Shown: positions 40,521-49,490, counted from the first letter of the stretch. The stretch is DNA of 64,000 bases from Mesorhizobium ventifaucium (GCF_935822925.1 NZ_CAKXZS010000023.1:483384-547383); one strand, 5' to 3'. The notes: generated from the letters alone by a model not told the origin. Numbers and translations are program-made.

Positions 40521-42410
40521 TCAGGTCTTGGCGTGCAAGTCCGTTCCCAGCGTATCCCTGACAAAGATGGTTCCGATGACCAGCGACATCGCCGCGATCA
40601 CCACCGGATACCATAGGCCGTAATAGATATCGCCGCTGTAGGCGCTGAGCGCGAACACCGTTGCCGGCAGCAGGCCGCCGAACCAGCCATTGCCGATGTG
40701 ATAGGGCAACGACATGCCGGTATAGCGGATGCGGGTCGGGAACATTTCTACCAGGATCGCGGCGATCGGTCCGTAGACCATGGTCACGTAAAGGACGAGG
40801 ATGAACAGGATGCCGATGACTTTTGCCCAGCTGACCTGTTCAGGGTCGGCAAACATCGCAAAGGCGCCTGCCCCCGGCACGTTGTAGACGGTGATCTCGG
40901 GCGCTCCCGCCGCGGCCTCATCGGCCGTCAGCAGTTTGTCCTTGATCGCCCGGTCGGCCGCAAGCGTCGTCTTGTCGCCGGCGCGGATTGCGGCGGCGTC
41001 GAGCTTCAGTTCCGGATTGGCCGCGACGAAGGCGTCAAGCTTCTGGTCGGCCACCTTGGCCGCAGCACGCTTGAGCGGATAGCCGCCGTCCCGCAATGCA
41101 ATGTTGATTGCCTTCTTGAACGCGGCGTCGCTTGAAGTTGCCTTGTCTGCGGCTGCCACGGCGTCATAGGACGCCACCGTTGCGGTGCCGATCTTGACGC
41201 TGGCCGCAGTCCCCGGTGCCGCTGTCGTGACGATGTCATAGGGCACCGAGCTCTTGGCAAGAAAGTCCGTCGCAATATCGCACGACGTCAGAGGCTTGCG
41301 CGTTCCGGTCGGATTGAACTGGAACTTGCAGTCGCCAGGCGCAGCGGTAATCGTGGCACGGGTGTTTTGCTGCGCGGTGGCGAGCGCCGGGTTGGCTGCC
41401 CAGGTCAGCGCCTTGAACAGCGGGAAGGTGGTGACGATCGCCAGCGCCAGGCCCGCCATGATGATCGGCTTGCGGCCGATCTTGTCGGAGAGCCAGCCGA
41501 ACACGACGAAGAAGATCGTGCCGAGTGCCAGCGCGATGGCGATCATGATGTTGACCGACTGGCCGTCGACCTTGAGCACGTTCTGCAGGAAGAACAGCGC
41601 GTAGAATTGGCCGTTATACCAAACCACGGCCTGGCCGGCGGTAAGGCCGAAAAGCGCCAGAATGGCGATCTTGGCATTCTTCCACTGTCCGAAGGCCTCC
41701 GTCAGCGGCGCCTTGGAGCCCTTGCCCTCGTCCTTCATGCGCTGGAAGGTCGGCGATTCGGCAAGCGACAGGCGAATCCAGACCGATATGCCGAGCAGAA
41801 TGGCTGAGAGCAGAAATGGAACACGCCAGCCCCAGGCGTCGAAATCCTCCTTGCTCAGCGAATTTTGCACGATAAGGATGACGACCAGCGACAGGAACAG
41901 GCCGAGCGTCGCCGTCGTCTGGATCCACGACGTATAGAAGCCGCGACGGTCGTCGGGCGCATGCTCGGCCACATAGGTCGCCGCACCGCCATACTCACCG
42001 CCGAGCGCCAGGCCCTGTAGCATACGCAGCGCAATCAGGATAATGGGCGCTGCAATGCCCCAGCTTGCCGAACCAGGCAGCAGGCCGACCAGGAAGGTCG
42101 ACAGGCCCATGATCATGATGGTGACGAGAAAAGTGTATTTGCGACCTACGAGATCGCCGATGCGGCCAAACACCAGCGCGCCGAACGGGCGCACGAGGAA
42201 GCCAGCAGCGAAAACCAGCAGCGTGAAGATGTTGCGCGTCGCTTCCGGATACGAGTTGAAGAATGTCATGCCGATCGAGGCCGCCAACGCGCCGTAGAGA
42301 TAGAAATCGTACCATTCGAAAACCGTGCCGAGCGAGGAAGCGAAGATGACTTTCTTCTCTTCCCGCGTCATGCCGCGGCTTGCTCTGCCGGCGGTCGCTG
42401 CCATTGCCAT
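40521..42410 (-). CDS. MHS-family MFS transporter with a large inserted domain
   Basis: A 629-residue major facilitator of the metabolite:H+ symporter (ProP/KgtP-like) family, normally about 430-450 residues. The N-terminal half is typical: LGTVFEWYDFYLYGALAA, VRPFGALVFGRIGDLVGRKY, LGGEYGGAATYVAEHAPDDR and the cytoplasmic SPTFQRMKDEGK. The second half keeps GWLSDKIGRKPIIMAGLALA and MVYGPIAAILVEMFPTRIRY. Between two helices, at about residues 339-520, is an insert of roughly 180 residues, Ala- and Asp-rich with two cysteines, not hydrophobic, and probably periplasmic. The substrate is unknown. ATG 42410 follows GGAGGA by seven bases. Confidence 0.88.
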   Translation of the reverse strand: MAMAATAGRASRGMTREEKKVIFASSLGTVFEWYDFYLYGALAASIGMTFFNSYPEATRNIFTLLVFAAGFLVRPFGALVFGRIGDLVGRKYTFLVTIMIMGLSTFLVGLLPGSASWGIAAPIILIALRMLQGLALGGEYGGAATYVAEHAPDDRRGFYTSWIQTTATLGLFLSLVVILIVQNSLSKEDFDAWGWRVPFLLSAILLGISVWIRLSLAESPTFQRMKDEGKGSKAPLTEAFGQWKNAKIAILALFGLTAGQAVVWYNGQFYALFFLQNVLKVDGQSVNIMIAIALALGTIFFVVFGWLSDKIGRKPIIMAGLALAIVTTFPLFKALTWAANPALATAQQNTRATITAAPGDCKFQFNPTGTRKPLTSCDIATDFLAKSSVPYDIVTTAAPGTAASVKIGTATVASYDAVAAADKATSSDAAFKKAINIALRDGGYPLKRAAAKVADQKLDAFVAANPELKLDAAAIRAGDKTTLAADRAIKDKLLTADEAAAGAPEITVYNVPGAGAFAMFADPEQVSWAKVIGILFILVLYVTMVYGPIAAILVEMFPTRIRYTGMSLPYHIGNGWFGGLLPATVFALSAYSGDIYYGLWYPVVIAAMSLVIGTIFVRDTLGTDLHAKT

Positions 42411-42558
42411 GAATTCGTCCTCCCGTGATATCTCGCTGTGCTTGATGCTGCGCGGTGTCGTGCCTCTGGACACGAACTCGAGCAGCAATCGCCGTGAGAA
42501 ATGACAGAAAGCGCCACCCAGAGGCAGCCCGCCTTTGGGATTATGACTTTGGTCCAAT

Positions 42559-42661
42559 GCATCGGCCCGAAGATCGAAATCGATCTTCCGAAAGCACGAT
42601 GCATAGTTTCAAGGTCTTAGAGCGTACTTCGCACGTCCAACTTGAACGCACGTCGCTCTAA
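42559..42661. repeat. Composite palindromic mosaic element (type A plus type B)
   Basis: Two adjacent palindromes: 42559-42602 with outer arms GCATCG/CGATGC and inner AGATCG/CGATCT, then 42617-42661 with TTAGAGCG/CGCTCTAA ends, separated by 14 bases. The same A-then-B order occurs at 45416-45511. The layout resembles the two-palindrome Rhizobium-specific intergenic mosaic elements (RIME). It occupies most of the gap between the transporter start and the ATP12 gene end. Confidence 0.75.
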
Positions 42662-42682
42662 TGTGCAACGCGGCGATTGCGG

Positions 42683-43474
42683 TCAGCCCTTGAGCGCCTC
42701 GAGGAGACCGGCGGCGGCCATCATGTCGCGCTTGCGGTGGGCACGGCGGGCGACAGCTTCCGCGTCATGGCCCCAGTGCTCGGCCTGCCAGTCCTCGTCG
42801 ACATGACCGGCGGCCCAGGCTGCCTCGCCGTCGATCTCGCCGAAATCGACGGCCAGCGCCAGCAGCGCCGATCCGGTCAGCGAGGTCATGACGTGGATGG
42901 CGGCAAGCCGGTGCGGGTCGGCACGTTGGGCAAGATGAACGCCGAGCACCGCAATGCTCTCGCGCGGCTGCTCGACATGGATCACCCCTTCGGCGAGGTG
43001 AAACCGGGCGCCGAGCGCGCTCCGCGCCCAATCGATGACGGGATCCCAATATTCGTTCTGCCGATCGACCAGCCCTTGGGGTGCGTCGGCGCGATAGCAG
43101 AGCAGGTCGGACGAGGCAAAGCGCAGGATGTCTTCCAAAACCGCCTGCGGATCGCTGGTGACGCCGTCGATGGCCGTGTTGACCAGACGCATGACCGGCA
43201 TCGTCACCGGGTCGATCGTCTCGCCTTGCGCAGCGAACTCGTCGGCGACCAGAGTGGCGGCTTTTTCGGTCGGCAGGATCAGAAGCGCCTTGCCCGGCGT
43301 GCGGACCGGCTTGCCATCGAGATGAACGGCAAAACCAGCCTCGGCCGGTGCGACCGCGACGGCTTTGTAGAAGCGTTTCGGCAGGGGTGTCTTCATCTGG
43401 ATCTGGGCACGGCGTACCGGATCCGGATCGGAAAGCTGCTTTCCCGCTTCGAGGTCGTTGAGAATATCGCGCAT
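42683..43474 (-). CDS. ATP12-family F1-ATPase assembly chaperone
   Basis: A 263-residue protein of the ATP12 family, which in mitochondria binds the F1 alpha subunit before assembly; alphaproteobacteria carry homologues. Typical segments are KRFYKAVAVAPAEAGFAVHL, DGKPVRTPGKALLILPTE, VADEFAAQGETIDPVTMP, MRLVNTAIDGV, LLCYRADAPQGLVDRQNEYW and the C-terminal HWGHDAEAVARRAHRKRD. ATG 43474 is used; an ATG five codons upstream (43489) overlaps the EamA gene's stop by four bases and is a possible alternative that would couple translation. It is downstream of an EamA transporter and rluC on the same strand. Confidence 0.9.
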   Translation of the reverse strand: MRDILNDLEAGKQLSDPDPVRRAQIQMKTPLPKRFYKAVAVAPAEAGFAVHLDGKPVRTPGKALLILPTEKAATLVADEFAAQGETIDPVTMPVMRLVNTAIDGVTSDPQAVLEDILRFASSDLLCYRADAPQGLVDRQNEYWDPVIDWARSALGARFHLAEGVIHVEQPRESIAVLGVHLAQRADPHRLAAIHVMTSLTGSALLALAVDFGEIDGEAAWAAGHVDEDWQAEHWGHDAEAVARRAHRKRDMMAAAGLLEALKG

Positions 43475-43485
43475 GCCGGAGCCTT

Positions 43486-44406
43486 TCATCCGGGGATCTG
43501 TTTTCGGGTCGGCCGGTTCACAATGATCAGGCCGGCTGCGATGAGGCCGAGTGCCAGGAAAATACGAATGGTCAGCGGCTCGTTCAAGAAGATGGCACCG
43601 CACAGCACGCCGAACACCGGCGACAGGAAGGTGAAGCTCGACAGGCCCGATGCCGGATAGCGCCGCAGCAGCCAGAACCACAGTACATAGGTGAAGGCGA
43701 CGATGTAGACCGCCTGGAAAAGCAAGGCCAAGGTCGGTAAAGCGGCGAAGTCGCGGACGGGCGAACCGGCGAAAGGCAGCACCAAGGCGCCGACCATCGC
43801 AGCGCCGGCCAGTTGATAGAGCAGCAATTTCTCGGCGCTGGTTTCCGCCAATTTCGTCCGCTTGATGACGATGTAGGTCAAGGCCCACAGAATGCCGGCG
43901 CCGAGACTGAGCAGATCACCAATCAGGGTCGCGCCGTTATCGGCGCTCAACTGGTCGGAGAACACCGCGACCAGGCCGGCGAAAGCGAGCAGAAGGCCGA
44001 CGAGCCGGCGCGCGGTGATGCGTTCGTTCAGCAGGAAATGCCCGCCGACCAGCACCCAGAACGGCATGGTGTTGACCAGCAAGGTGTTGCGCGCGACGGT
44101 CGTCTGTTCGAGCCCGACATAGAGAAACAGGAACTCGAGACCAAAGAGCGCGCCCGCCAGAATGCCGGCGACAAGGGTTCCGTCGCGGGTGAAAAGCACA
44201 ATGCCGCGCCAGCGGCACCAGACGAAAACGCACAGCCCGCCAATGACCGACCGCGCGATCGACAGGAAAACAGGATCATAGCCGGCATAGGAGATCTTGG
44301 CGGCGACGTAGTTCAGCCCCCAGGAAAAGGTCAGCCCCAACATGATGGCGGCGGCCGCCATGTCGACCCTGTCGCGCCGGTCAAGCGTATCGGTGGCGAT
44401 ACCCAC
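43486..44406 (-). CDS. EamA/DMT-family transporter
   Basis: A 306-residue membrane protein with about ten transmembrane helices arranged as two EamA repeats; the first has FSWGLNYVAAKISYAGYDPV, the second begins around DLLSLGAGILWALTYIVIKR. Members export or import metabolites such as amino acids or purines; the substrate here is unknown. The start is most likely GTG 44406, six bases after the rluC stop and with GAGGA upstream, since the conserved first helix begins shortly after it (MAAAAIMLG is 15 residues on). It forms a same-strand run rluC-EamA-ATP12. Confidence 0.87.
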   Translation of the reverse strand: MGIATDTLDRRDRVDMAAAAIMLGLTFSWGLNYVAAKISYAGYDPVFLSIARSVIGGLCVFVWCRWRGIVLFTRDGTLVAGILAGALFGLEFLFLYVGLEQTTVARNTLLVNTMPFWVLVGGHFLLNERITARRLVGLLLAFAGLVAVFSDQLSADNGATLIGDLLSLGAGILWALTYIVIKRTKLAETSAEKLLLYQLAGAAMVGALVLPFAGSPVRDFAALPTLALLFQAVYIVAFTYVLWFWLLRRYPASGLSSFTFLSPVFGVLCGAIFLNEPLTIRIFLALGLIAAGLIIVNRPTRKQIPG

Positions 44407-44411
44407 CGGCC

Positions 44412-45392
44412 CTAGTCCTCCGCGCTGGCGTCGTCGAAGCCGATCAGGTTCCAGCTCTGGCGCATATGCGGCGGCATCGGTGCGGTGACGTCGATAAAAC
44501 CCTTGTCGGGATGCGGGATGACGATGCGGCGCGCGTGCAGATGCAGGCGGTTCTGCATGCCGCCGGGAAAATCCCAATTGGTGTCGGCCTCGAAATATTT
44601 GGGGTCACCGATGATCGGGCAGCCGATGTGAGCGGCATGGACGCGAAGCTGGTGGGTACGGCCGGTATAAGGCTCCATCTCCAGCCAGGACAGGGTCTGC
44701 GCCGCCTGCTCGACGATCCGGTAATAAGACACCGCGTGGTCGGCGCCCTTTTCGCCATGCTTGGCGACGCGCACGCGGTCGCCGTCGGGCGTCGGCTCCT
44801 TGATCAGCCAAGTCGAGATCTTGTCCTCGCGCTTCGGTGGCATTCCCTTGACCAGCGCCCAATAGGTCTTCTTGGTCTCACGCGCCCGGAACGCCTCGGC
44901 AAGCTTCATGGCGGCGAGCCTGGTGCGGGCGACGACCAGCACGCCTGACGTGTCGCGGTCGAGCCGGTGCACCAGACGCGGTTTCTCGCCCTTCTGGCTG
45001 CGCCAGGCTTCCAGCATGTCATCGACATTGCGGGTGACACCTGAGCCACCCTGGACGGCGAGGCCGGCCGGCTTGTTGAAGACAAACACTTTTGGATCTT
45101 CATGGATCAGCATCTTGGCCAGAACGTCGGCGTCGCCCTGGTTGCGGATCGAGTGGCCGGTGAGCGGGCTCTCGCCCTTCTTGTCGACTTCGAGCGGTGG
45201 GATGCGAACCGTCTGGCCCGGCTCGACGCGGGTATCGGCCTTCACCCTGCCGCCATCGACACGGATCTGGCCGGAGCGCAGCAGTTTTTGCAGATGGCCG
45301 AAGCCAAGACCCGGAAAATGGGTCTTGAACCAGCGGTCGAGCCGCATGCCCGCCTCGCCGGCCTCCACCGTGATCTGTTCTACGCCTGCCAT
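44412..45392 (-). CDS. rluC: RluC/RluD-type 23S rRNA pseudouridine synthase
   Basis: Isomerises specific uridines in large-subunit rRNA. The 326-residue protein has an N-terminal S4 RNA-binding domain (AGMRLDRWFKTHFPGLGFGH, GQIRVDGGRVKADTRVEPGQ) and the catalytic domain with the active-site motif RLVHRLDRDTSGVLVVA, then GRTHQLRVHAAHIGCPIIGD. The length and insertions favour RluC over RluD, but the exact target cannot be read off. It is first in the run rluC-EamA-ATP12; upstream is a mosaic repeat element and crcB. Confidence 0.9.
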   Translation of the reverse strand: MAGVEQITVEAGEAGMRLDRWFKTHFPGLGFGHLQKLLRSGQIRVDGGRVKADTRVEPGQTVRIPPLEVDKKGESPLTGHSIRNQGDADVLAKMLIHEDPKVFVFNKPAGLAVQGGSGVTRNVDDMLEAWRSQKGEKPRLVHRLDRDTSGVLVVARTRLAAMKLAEAFRARETKKTYWALVKGMPPKREDKISTWLIKEPTPDGDRVRVAKHGEKGADHAVSYYRIVEQAAQTLSWLEMEPYTGRTHQLRVHAAHIGCPIIGDPKYFEADTNWDFPGGMQNRLHLHARRIVIPHPDKGFIDVTAPMPPHMRQSWNLIGFDDASAED

Positions 45393-45415
45393 TGTCTCGT
45401 TTTTACCCGTTTCCA

Positions 45416-45511
45416 GCGCATGACCTGAACTCGATTTTCGGAAAGGGTCATGCGCAAAATCAAAAAGCTACAGCGTCCTTTGCGCGTCCTAAGGGACACG
45501 CGGTGCTGTAA
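45416..45511. repeat. Composite palindromic mosaic element (type A plus type B)
   Basis: Type A at 45416-45455 has perfect outer arms GCGCATGACC/GGTCATGCGC; type B at 45468-45511 has CTACAGCG/GTGCTGTAAG ends with inner GCGTCCT/AGGGACACGC. The linker AAAATCAAAAAG joins them. It fills the gap between rluC and crcB. I know this A-linker-B arrangement as common in rhizobial intergenic regions. Confidence 0.85.
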
Positions 45512-45526
45512 GCGGGGGCAATAGCA

Positions 45527-45904
45527 TTAAGGCAGGCTTCTTGCGAGCCAAAGACCCAGAAACAGGGCAATGATCGCGCCAATGAGGCTGGCAAGGGCAT
45601 ATCCGAACGCCGGCAGCGTCGCGCCACGCTCCCACAGTGTCGCGAAGTCGAGCGAAAAGGCGGAGAAGGTGGTGAAGCCGCCGAGGATGCCGGTGGCGAC
45701 GAACAGCCGAAGCTCGTTCGATCCGCCGTAGCGCCGCGCCAGGGTCGTGACGAACAGACCCATGGCAAAAGAGCCGACAATGTTGATCGCCATGGTGCCC
45801 CAGGGAAAACTCGGGCCGACAAGGCGCAGCGCAACGAAATTGACGATGTGGCGCAGCCCCGCACCAATAGCGCCGCCCGCGGCAACGAGGAGGAGATTTA
45901 TCAT
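45527..45904 (-). CDS. crcB: Fluoride exporter CrcB
   Basis: A 125-residue protein with four transmembrane helices that forms a fluoride channel as a dimer. Signature segments are AAGGAIGAGLRHIVNFVAL, NIVGSFAMGLFVTTLA and GGFTTFSAFSLDFATLWERG, the last being the ion-pore motif. No fluoride riboswitch is visible in the 110 bases upstream. It lies between rarA and rluC on the same strand; the mosaic element lies downstream of it. Confidence 0.95.
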   Translation of the reverse strand: MINLLLVAAGGAIGAGLRHIVNFVALRLVGPSFPWGTMAINIVGSFAMGLFVTTLARRYGGSNELRLFVATGILGGFTTFSAFSLDFATLWERGATLPAFGYALASLIGAIIALFLGLWLARSLP

Positions 45905-46013
45905 CGCCGTTTACTGGCCTTGTCGGGCACCCCGGTCAATCCCTGCCCCTTGCGCTCGGCGGAAGCACAATTGTCGAACGGGCCCTTTGCCGAACCGGCC
46001 GAGTGAAGCGAGC

Positions 46014-47324
46014 TCATCTGTCCCGCTCGCCGCGCAGCTTCGCCCAATAGTCGAGCCGTTTCCTGATATCACGCTCGAAACCCCGCTCCGGCGGATCATA
46101 GAATGTGCGGCGGCCCATCTTTTCCGGAAAATAATCCTGTCCGGAAAAAGCGTCCGGCTCGTCGTGGTCGTAACGGTAGCCCGCGCCGTAATCTTCTTCT
46201 TTCATCAGCTTGGTCGGCGCGTTGAGGATATGTTTGGGCGGCAGTAGCGAGCCGAACTCCTTCGCCGCCTGAGTGGCGGCCTTGAAGGCGGTGTAGACGG
46301 CGTTGGATTTGGGCGCGCTGGCGAGATAAACCGCGGCCTCGGCGAAGGCGAGCTCGCCCTCTGGCGAGCCCAAATAGTCGTAGGCATCCTTGGCGGCATT
46401 GGCGACGACCAGCGCCTGCGGGTCGGCCAGCCCGATATCCTCCATCGCCATGCGTACCAGGCGGCGGCCGAGATAGAGCGGATCCTCGCCGGCGTCAAAC
46501 ATGCGGGCGAGATAATAGAGGGCGGCATCGGGATCGGAGCCGCGCACCGATTTGTGCAGCGCCGAGATCAGATTGTAGTGGCCGTCCTGGCCCTTGTCGT
46601 AGATCGGCGCGCGGCGCTGGACGATGCGCTGCAGGCCCTCGGCGCCGAACACCTCGCCTGACTTGGCGGCGCGCCAGACCTCTTCCGCCAGCGTCAGGGC
46701 AGCACGGCCATCGCCATCGCTCATGCGCACGAGCATCGCCCTCGCCTCCTCGTCGAGCGGCAGCGCCCTGCCCTCGGTCTCTTCGGCACGGGCCAGCAGT
46801 TTTGCGATGCTGTCCTCACCGAGCGAATGGAAAACGAGCACGCGGGCGCGGGATAGAAGCGCGGCATTCAGCTCGAAGGAGGGGTTTTCGGTGGTGGCGC
46901 CAACCAGCACGACAGTGCCGTCTTCCATCACAGGCAGAAAACTGTCCTGCTGGGCCCGGTTGAAGCGATGGATCTCGTCGACGAAGAGCAGCGTCTGACG
47001 GCCCTTGGTGCGGCGCAGCTTGGCCGCCTCAAACACTTTCTTCAGGTCGGCGACTCCGGAAAACACCGCCGATATCTGTTGGAACGCAAGGCTGGTTTCG
47101 CCGGCAAGCAGTCGCGCGACGGTGGTCTTGCCCGTCCCGGGCGGCCCCCAGAAGATCATCGAGCCGAGCGAGCCGGAGCCGATCAGCCGCGTCAGTGCGC
47201 CGTCGGGTCCGGTCAGATGCTCCTGGCCGACGACCTCGCTGAGGTTCTGCGGGCGCAGTCGGTCGGCCAGCGGCCTGCCGGGCGGCGCCTTTTCCGGTTC
47301 ATCGACACTGAACAGATCGGCCAT
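46014..47324 (-). CDS. rarA: Replication-associated recombination protein RarA (MgsA)
   Basis: AAA+ ATPase related to the clamp loader, acting at stalled replication forks. The 436-residue protein has Walker A GPPGTGKTTVARLLAG, Walker B TLLFVDEIHRFNRAQQD, sensor 1 GATTENPSFELNAALLSRAR, and the C-terminal tetramerisation/cluster region DPDAALYYLARMFDAGEDP with a final YDHDEPDAFSGQDYFPEKMG typical of RarA. It follows the DegP-type gene by 52 bases on the same strand, and the gap to crcB is about 110 bases. Confidence 0.95.
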   Translation of the reverse strand: MADLFSVDEPEKAPPGRPLADRLRPQNLSEVVGQEHLTGPDGALTRLIGSGSLGSMIFWGPPGTGKTTVARLLAGETSLAFQQISAVFSGVADLKKVFEAAKLRRTKGRQTLLFVDEIHRFNRAQQDSFLPVMEDGTVVLVGATTENPSFELNAALLSRARVLVFHSLGEDSIAKLLARAEETEGRALPLDEEARAMLVRMSDGDGRAALTLAEEVWRAAKSGEVFGAEGLQRIVQRRAPIYDKGQDGHYNLISALHKSVRGSDPDAALYYLARMFDAGEDPLYLGRRLVRMAMEDIGLADPQALVVANAAKDAYDYLGSPEGELAFAEAAVYLASAPKSNAVYTAFKAATQAAKEFGSLLPPKHILNAPTKLMKEEDYGAGYRYDHDEPDAFSGQDYFPEKMGRRTFYDPPERGFERDIRKRLDYWAKLRGERDR

Positions 47325-47375
47325 GCACTTCTTTTCGTTGGAGCGCGATCTCGTCCGAAGGATCGACGCTCGGGC

Positions 47376-48863
47376 TCAGTAACGCAACACCTGGCGCAGT
47401 ATCTGCCCGTCGCGCTCGACGGTAAAGCGCCACCAGCGCGTCTCCTGCATGGCTGCCTGTTCCAGGGTCGCGGCGGTATCGATCGTCAAGCCGTTGACCT
47501 CGCGAACGATGTCGCCCGGCTGGAAGCCGAAACCGGCTGCGGGCGAACCGCGATTGATGTCGATCACCGTAACACCCTTGACGTCCGTGCGCATGCCGAG
47601 CCGCTGGGCGAGCCGCGGCGACAGTTCCGCAACCTTGGCACCGGAGAACGGGCTGCGACCGCGCAGCGTCACTTCCGCAAGTTTTGCACCTTCCGGCGCA
47701 CGCTCCAGCGCGATGTCCATCGCCGCTTGCTGGCCTTTGCTCAGAACGGCGAAGCTGGCATTGGTGCCAATCGACAGCGTCGCCATCCGGTAATCCAGCG
47801 CCTCGATACTCTCGACAGGCGTGCCATTGAGCGACAGCACGACGTCGCCGGCCTTGAGCCCCGCCTTGGCCGCCGGCCCTGCTTCGTCGACGGACGAAAC
47901 CAGCGCCCCGGTCGGCGTCTCGAGACCAAGCGATTCGGCGATTTGCGGCGTCACGCGCTCGAATTCGGCGCCTATATACGGCCGCTCGAAGAAGTCACGC
48001 CCGGCCTTGGCCGCATCGGCAAAAGCGCGAACCATGTTGGAGGGAATAGCAAAGCCGATGCCGATCGAGCCGCCGCTGCGGCTGTAGATCGCCGTGTTGA
48101 TGCCGACCAACTGGCCACCCATGTTGATCAGCGCACCGCCGGAATTGCCGGGGTTGATCGCTGCGTCGGTCTGGATGAAGAAACTGGAGTCGGAAACGCC
48201 GATGTGGCTGCGGGCAAGCGCCGAAACGATGCCGCTGGTGGTGGTCTGGCCGACACCGAAGGGGTTGCCGATGGCCAACAACAGGTCGCCAACCTCGAGC
48301 GCGTCGGAATCGCCGATGGCGACGACCGGAAATGGCTTGTCGGCGGAGATCTTGAGCACAGCGAGGTCAAGCGTCTCGTCCTTGAGCAGCACCTTGCTGT
48401 CGAATTCACGCCCGTCCGCGGTGGCGACCTTGACCTGATCGGCGTCCTTGATGACGTGGAAATTGGTGACCACTACGCCTGTCGGGTCGACCAGCACGCC
48501 GGAGCCGAGCGAAGACTGCGCACGCGGCTGCGAACGGCCAAAGAACTCTTCGAAGAACGGATCGCCGTCGAAGGGCGACCTCAGCCTGGCCGTTTGCGAG
48601 GCATAGACATTGACCACGGCCGGCGCCGTCTGCTTGACCAGCGGCGCAAATGACAGTTGCATCTCCTCGCGGCCGAACGGCACGCGCTTGTCTGGACCGG
48701 AGGTGGCATTTTCGCCTTCGGCGCCGCGCAACATGTCGGTCAGCACGTCGGACAGACCGGGATCGGCCTTGTCGTCCTGAGCCAGCGCCTGCCTGGCGAC
48801 CGGCACGACTGCCGCCGCCATCAAGGCGCAGAGTAGAACAAGGGACATTCGTTTTACGCGCAT
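47376..48863 (-). CDS. DegP/DegQ-type periplasmic serine protease (Do family)
   Basis: A 495-residue secreted protease. A signal peptide (LVLLCALMAAAVVPVARQALA) is followed by the trypsin-like domain with catalytic His136 (VVTNFHVIKD), Asp166 (DLAVLKI) and Ser241 (NPGNSGGALIN), then two PDZ domains (about 270-360 and 395-490; IGFAIPSNM, GLKAGDVVLSLNGTPVES, GFQPGDIVREVNGL). It degrades or refolds envelope proteins under stress. The start at ATG 48863 follows GGAGGA by six bases. The promoter lies in the 150 bases before the ribosomal operon terminator. rarA is next on the same strand. Confidence 0.94.
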   Translation of the reverse strand: MRVKRMSLVLLCALMAAAVVPVARQALAQDDKADPGLSDVLTDMLRGAEGENATSGPDKRVPFGREEMQLSFAPLVKQTAPAVVNVYASQTARLRSPFDGDPFFEEFFGRSQPRAQSSLGSGVLVDPTGVVVTNFHVIKDADQVKVATADGREFDSKVLLKDETLDLAVLKISADKPFPVVAIGDSDALEVGDLLLAIGNPFGVGQTTTSGIVSALARSHIGVSDSSFFIQTDAAINPGNSGGALINMGGQLVGINTAIYSRSGGSIGIGFAIPSNMVRAFADAAKAGRDFFERPYIGAEFERVTPQIAESLGLETPTGALVSSVDEAGPAAKAGLKAGDVVLSLNGTPVESIEALDYRMATLSIGTNASFAVLSKGQQAAMDIALERAPEGAKLAEVTLRGRSPFSGAKVAELSPRLAQRLGMRTDVKGVTVIDINRGSPAAGFGFQPGDIVREVNGLTIDTAATLEQAAMQETRWWRFTVERDGQILRQVLRY

Positions 48864-49011
48864 TCCGAATCCTCCGGGTCGGGGCGCCATTGTCCCGACG
48901 ATTGTGCAAAATGAAAGGCTAAGTCGATGTAATCGAATTATTCTCGAGGAAACGACATGAGCTTAAGTCAAGACAGTCGCCGCAATGCTCCCTACCGCTT
49001 CCAGAATGCAT

Positions 49012-49033
49012 AAAAGGGCCCGCAGGCCCTTTT
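49012..49033 (-). terminator. Terminator of the S10-spc-alpha ribosomal operon
   Basis: On the minus strand AAAAGGGCC pairs perfectly with GGCCCTTTT around TGCG; the T-run is part of the stem. It lies about 25 bases after the rplQ stop and closes the operon that runs from the right edge of the window. Confidence 0.92.
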
Positions 49034-49058
49034 GAACTCTTTCAGGATAAACCGAAGC

Positions 49059-49490
49059 TTATGCGGCTGCGGCTTCCTCGTCGGTGCTTTCTGCCTCGAT
49101 GCGGGCACGGTCGCCGGCGCCCTTGGCCGAGGTGTCGCGATCGACGAACTCGATGACCGCCATTGCGGCGTTGTCGCCGTGGCGGAAGCCCGCCTTCATG
49201 ATGCGCAGATAGCCGCCGTTGCGGGTGGCGTAGCGCGGCGCGATCGTGTCAAACAGGCGCTTGACGACGCCTTCATTGCCGATCTGGGCAATCACCTGGC
49301 GGCGGGCATGCAGGTCGCCGCGCTTACCGAGCGTTACCAACTTCTCGACGATCGGGCGCAGATCCTTCGCCTTCGGCAAGGTGGTGAGGATCTGCTCATG
49401 CTCGATGAGCGATACGGCAAGGTTGGCAAACATCGACTTGCGATGGCTTATGCTGCGGGCGAAGCGGCGGCCTTTAAATCCGTGGCGCAT
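49059..49490 (-). CDS. rplQ: 50S ribosomal protein L17
   Basis: A 143-residue large-subunit protein, last gene of the alpha operon. The N-terminus MRHGFKGRRFARSISHRKSM is canonical; further on are LPKAKDLRPIVEKLVTLGKRG and YLRIMKAGFRHGDNAAMAVIEF. The C-terminal tail (IEAESTDEEAAAA) is acidic and variable as usual in alphaproteobacteria. A type A repeat lies between it and rpoA. Confidence 0.98.
   Translation of the reverse strand: MRHGFKGRRFARSISHRKSMFANLAVSLIEHEQILTTLPKAKDLRPIVEKLVTLGKRGDLHARRQVIAQIGNEGVVKRLFDTIAPRYATRNGGYLRIMKAGFRHGDNAAMAVIEFVDRDTSAKGAGDRARIEAESTDEEAAAA

Noticed and set aside
45905..46013. Fluoride riboswitch upstream of crcB
   Set aside because: No match to the conserved fluoride aptamer core could be seen in the roughly 110 bases before the start codon.
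46968..48653. Long plus-strand frame opposite the DegP-type gene and rarA
   Set aside because: Spans parts of two real genes on the other strand, with shadow-type composition.
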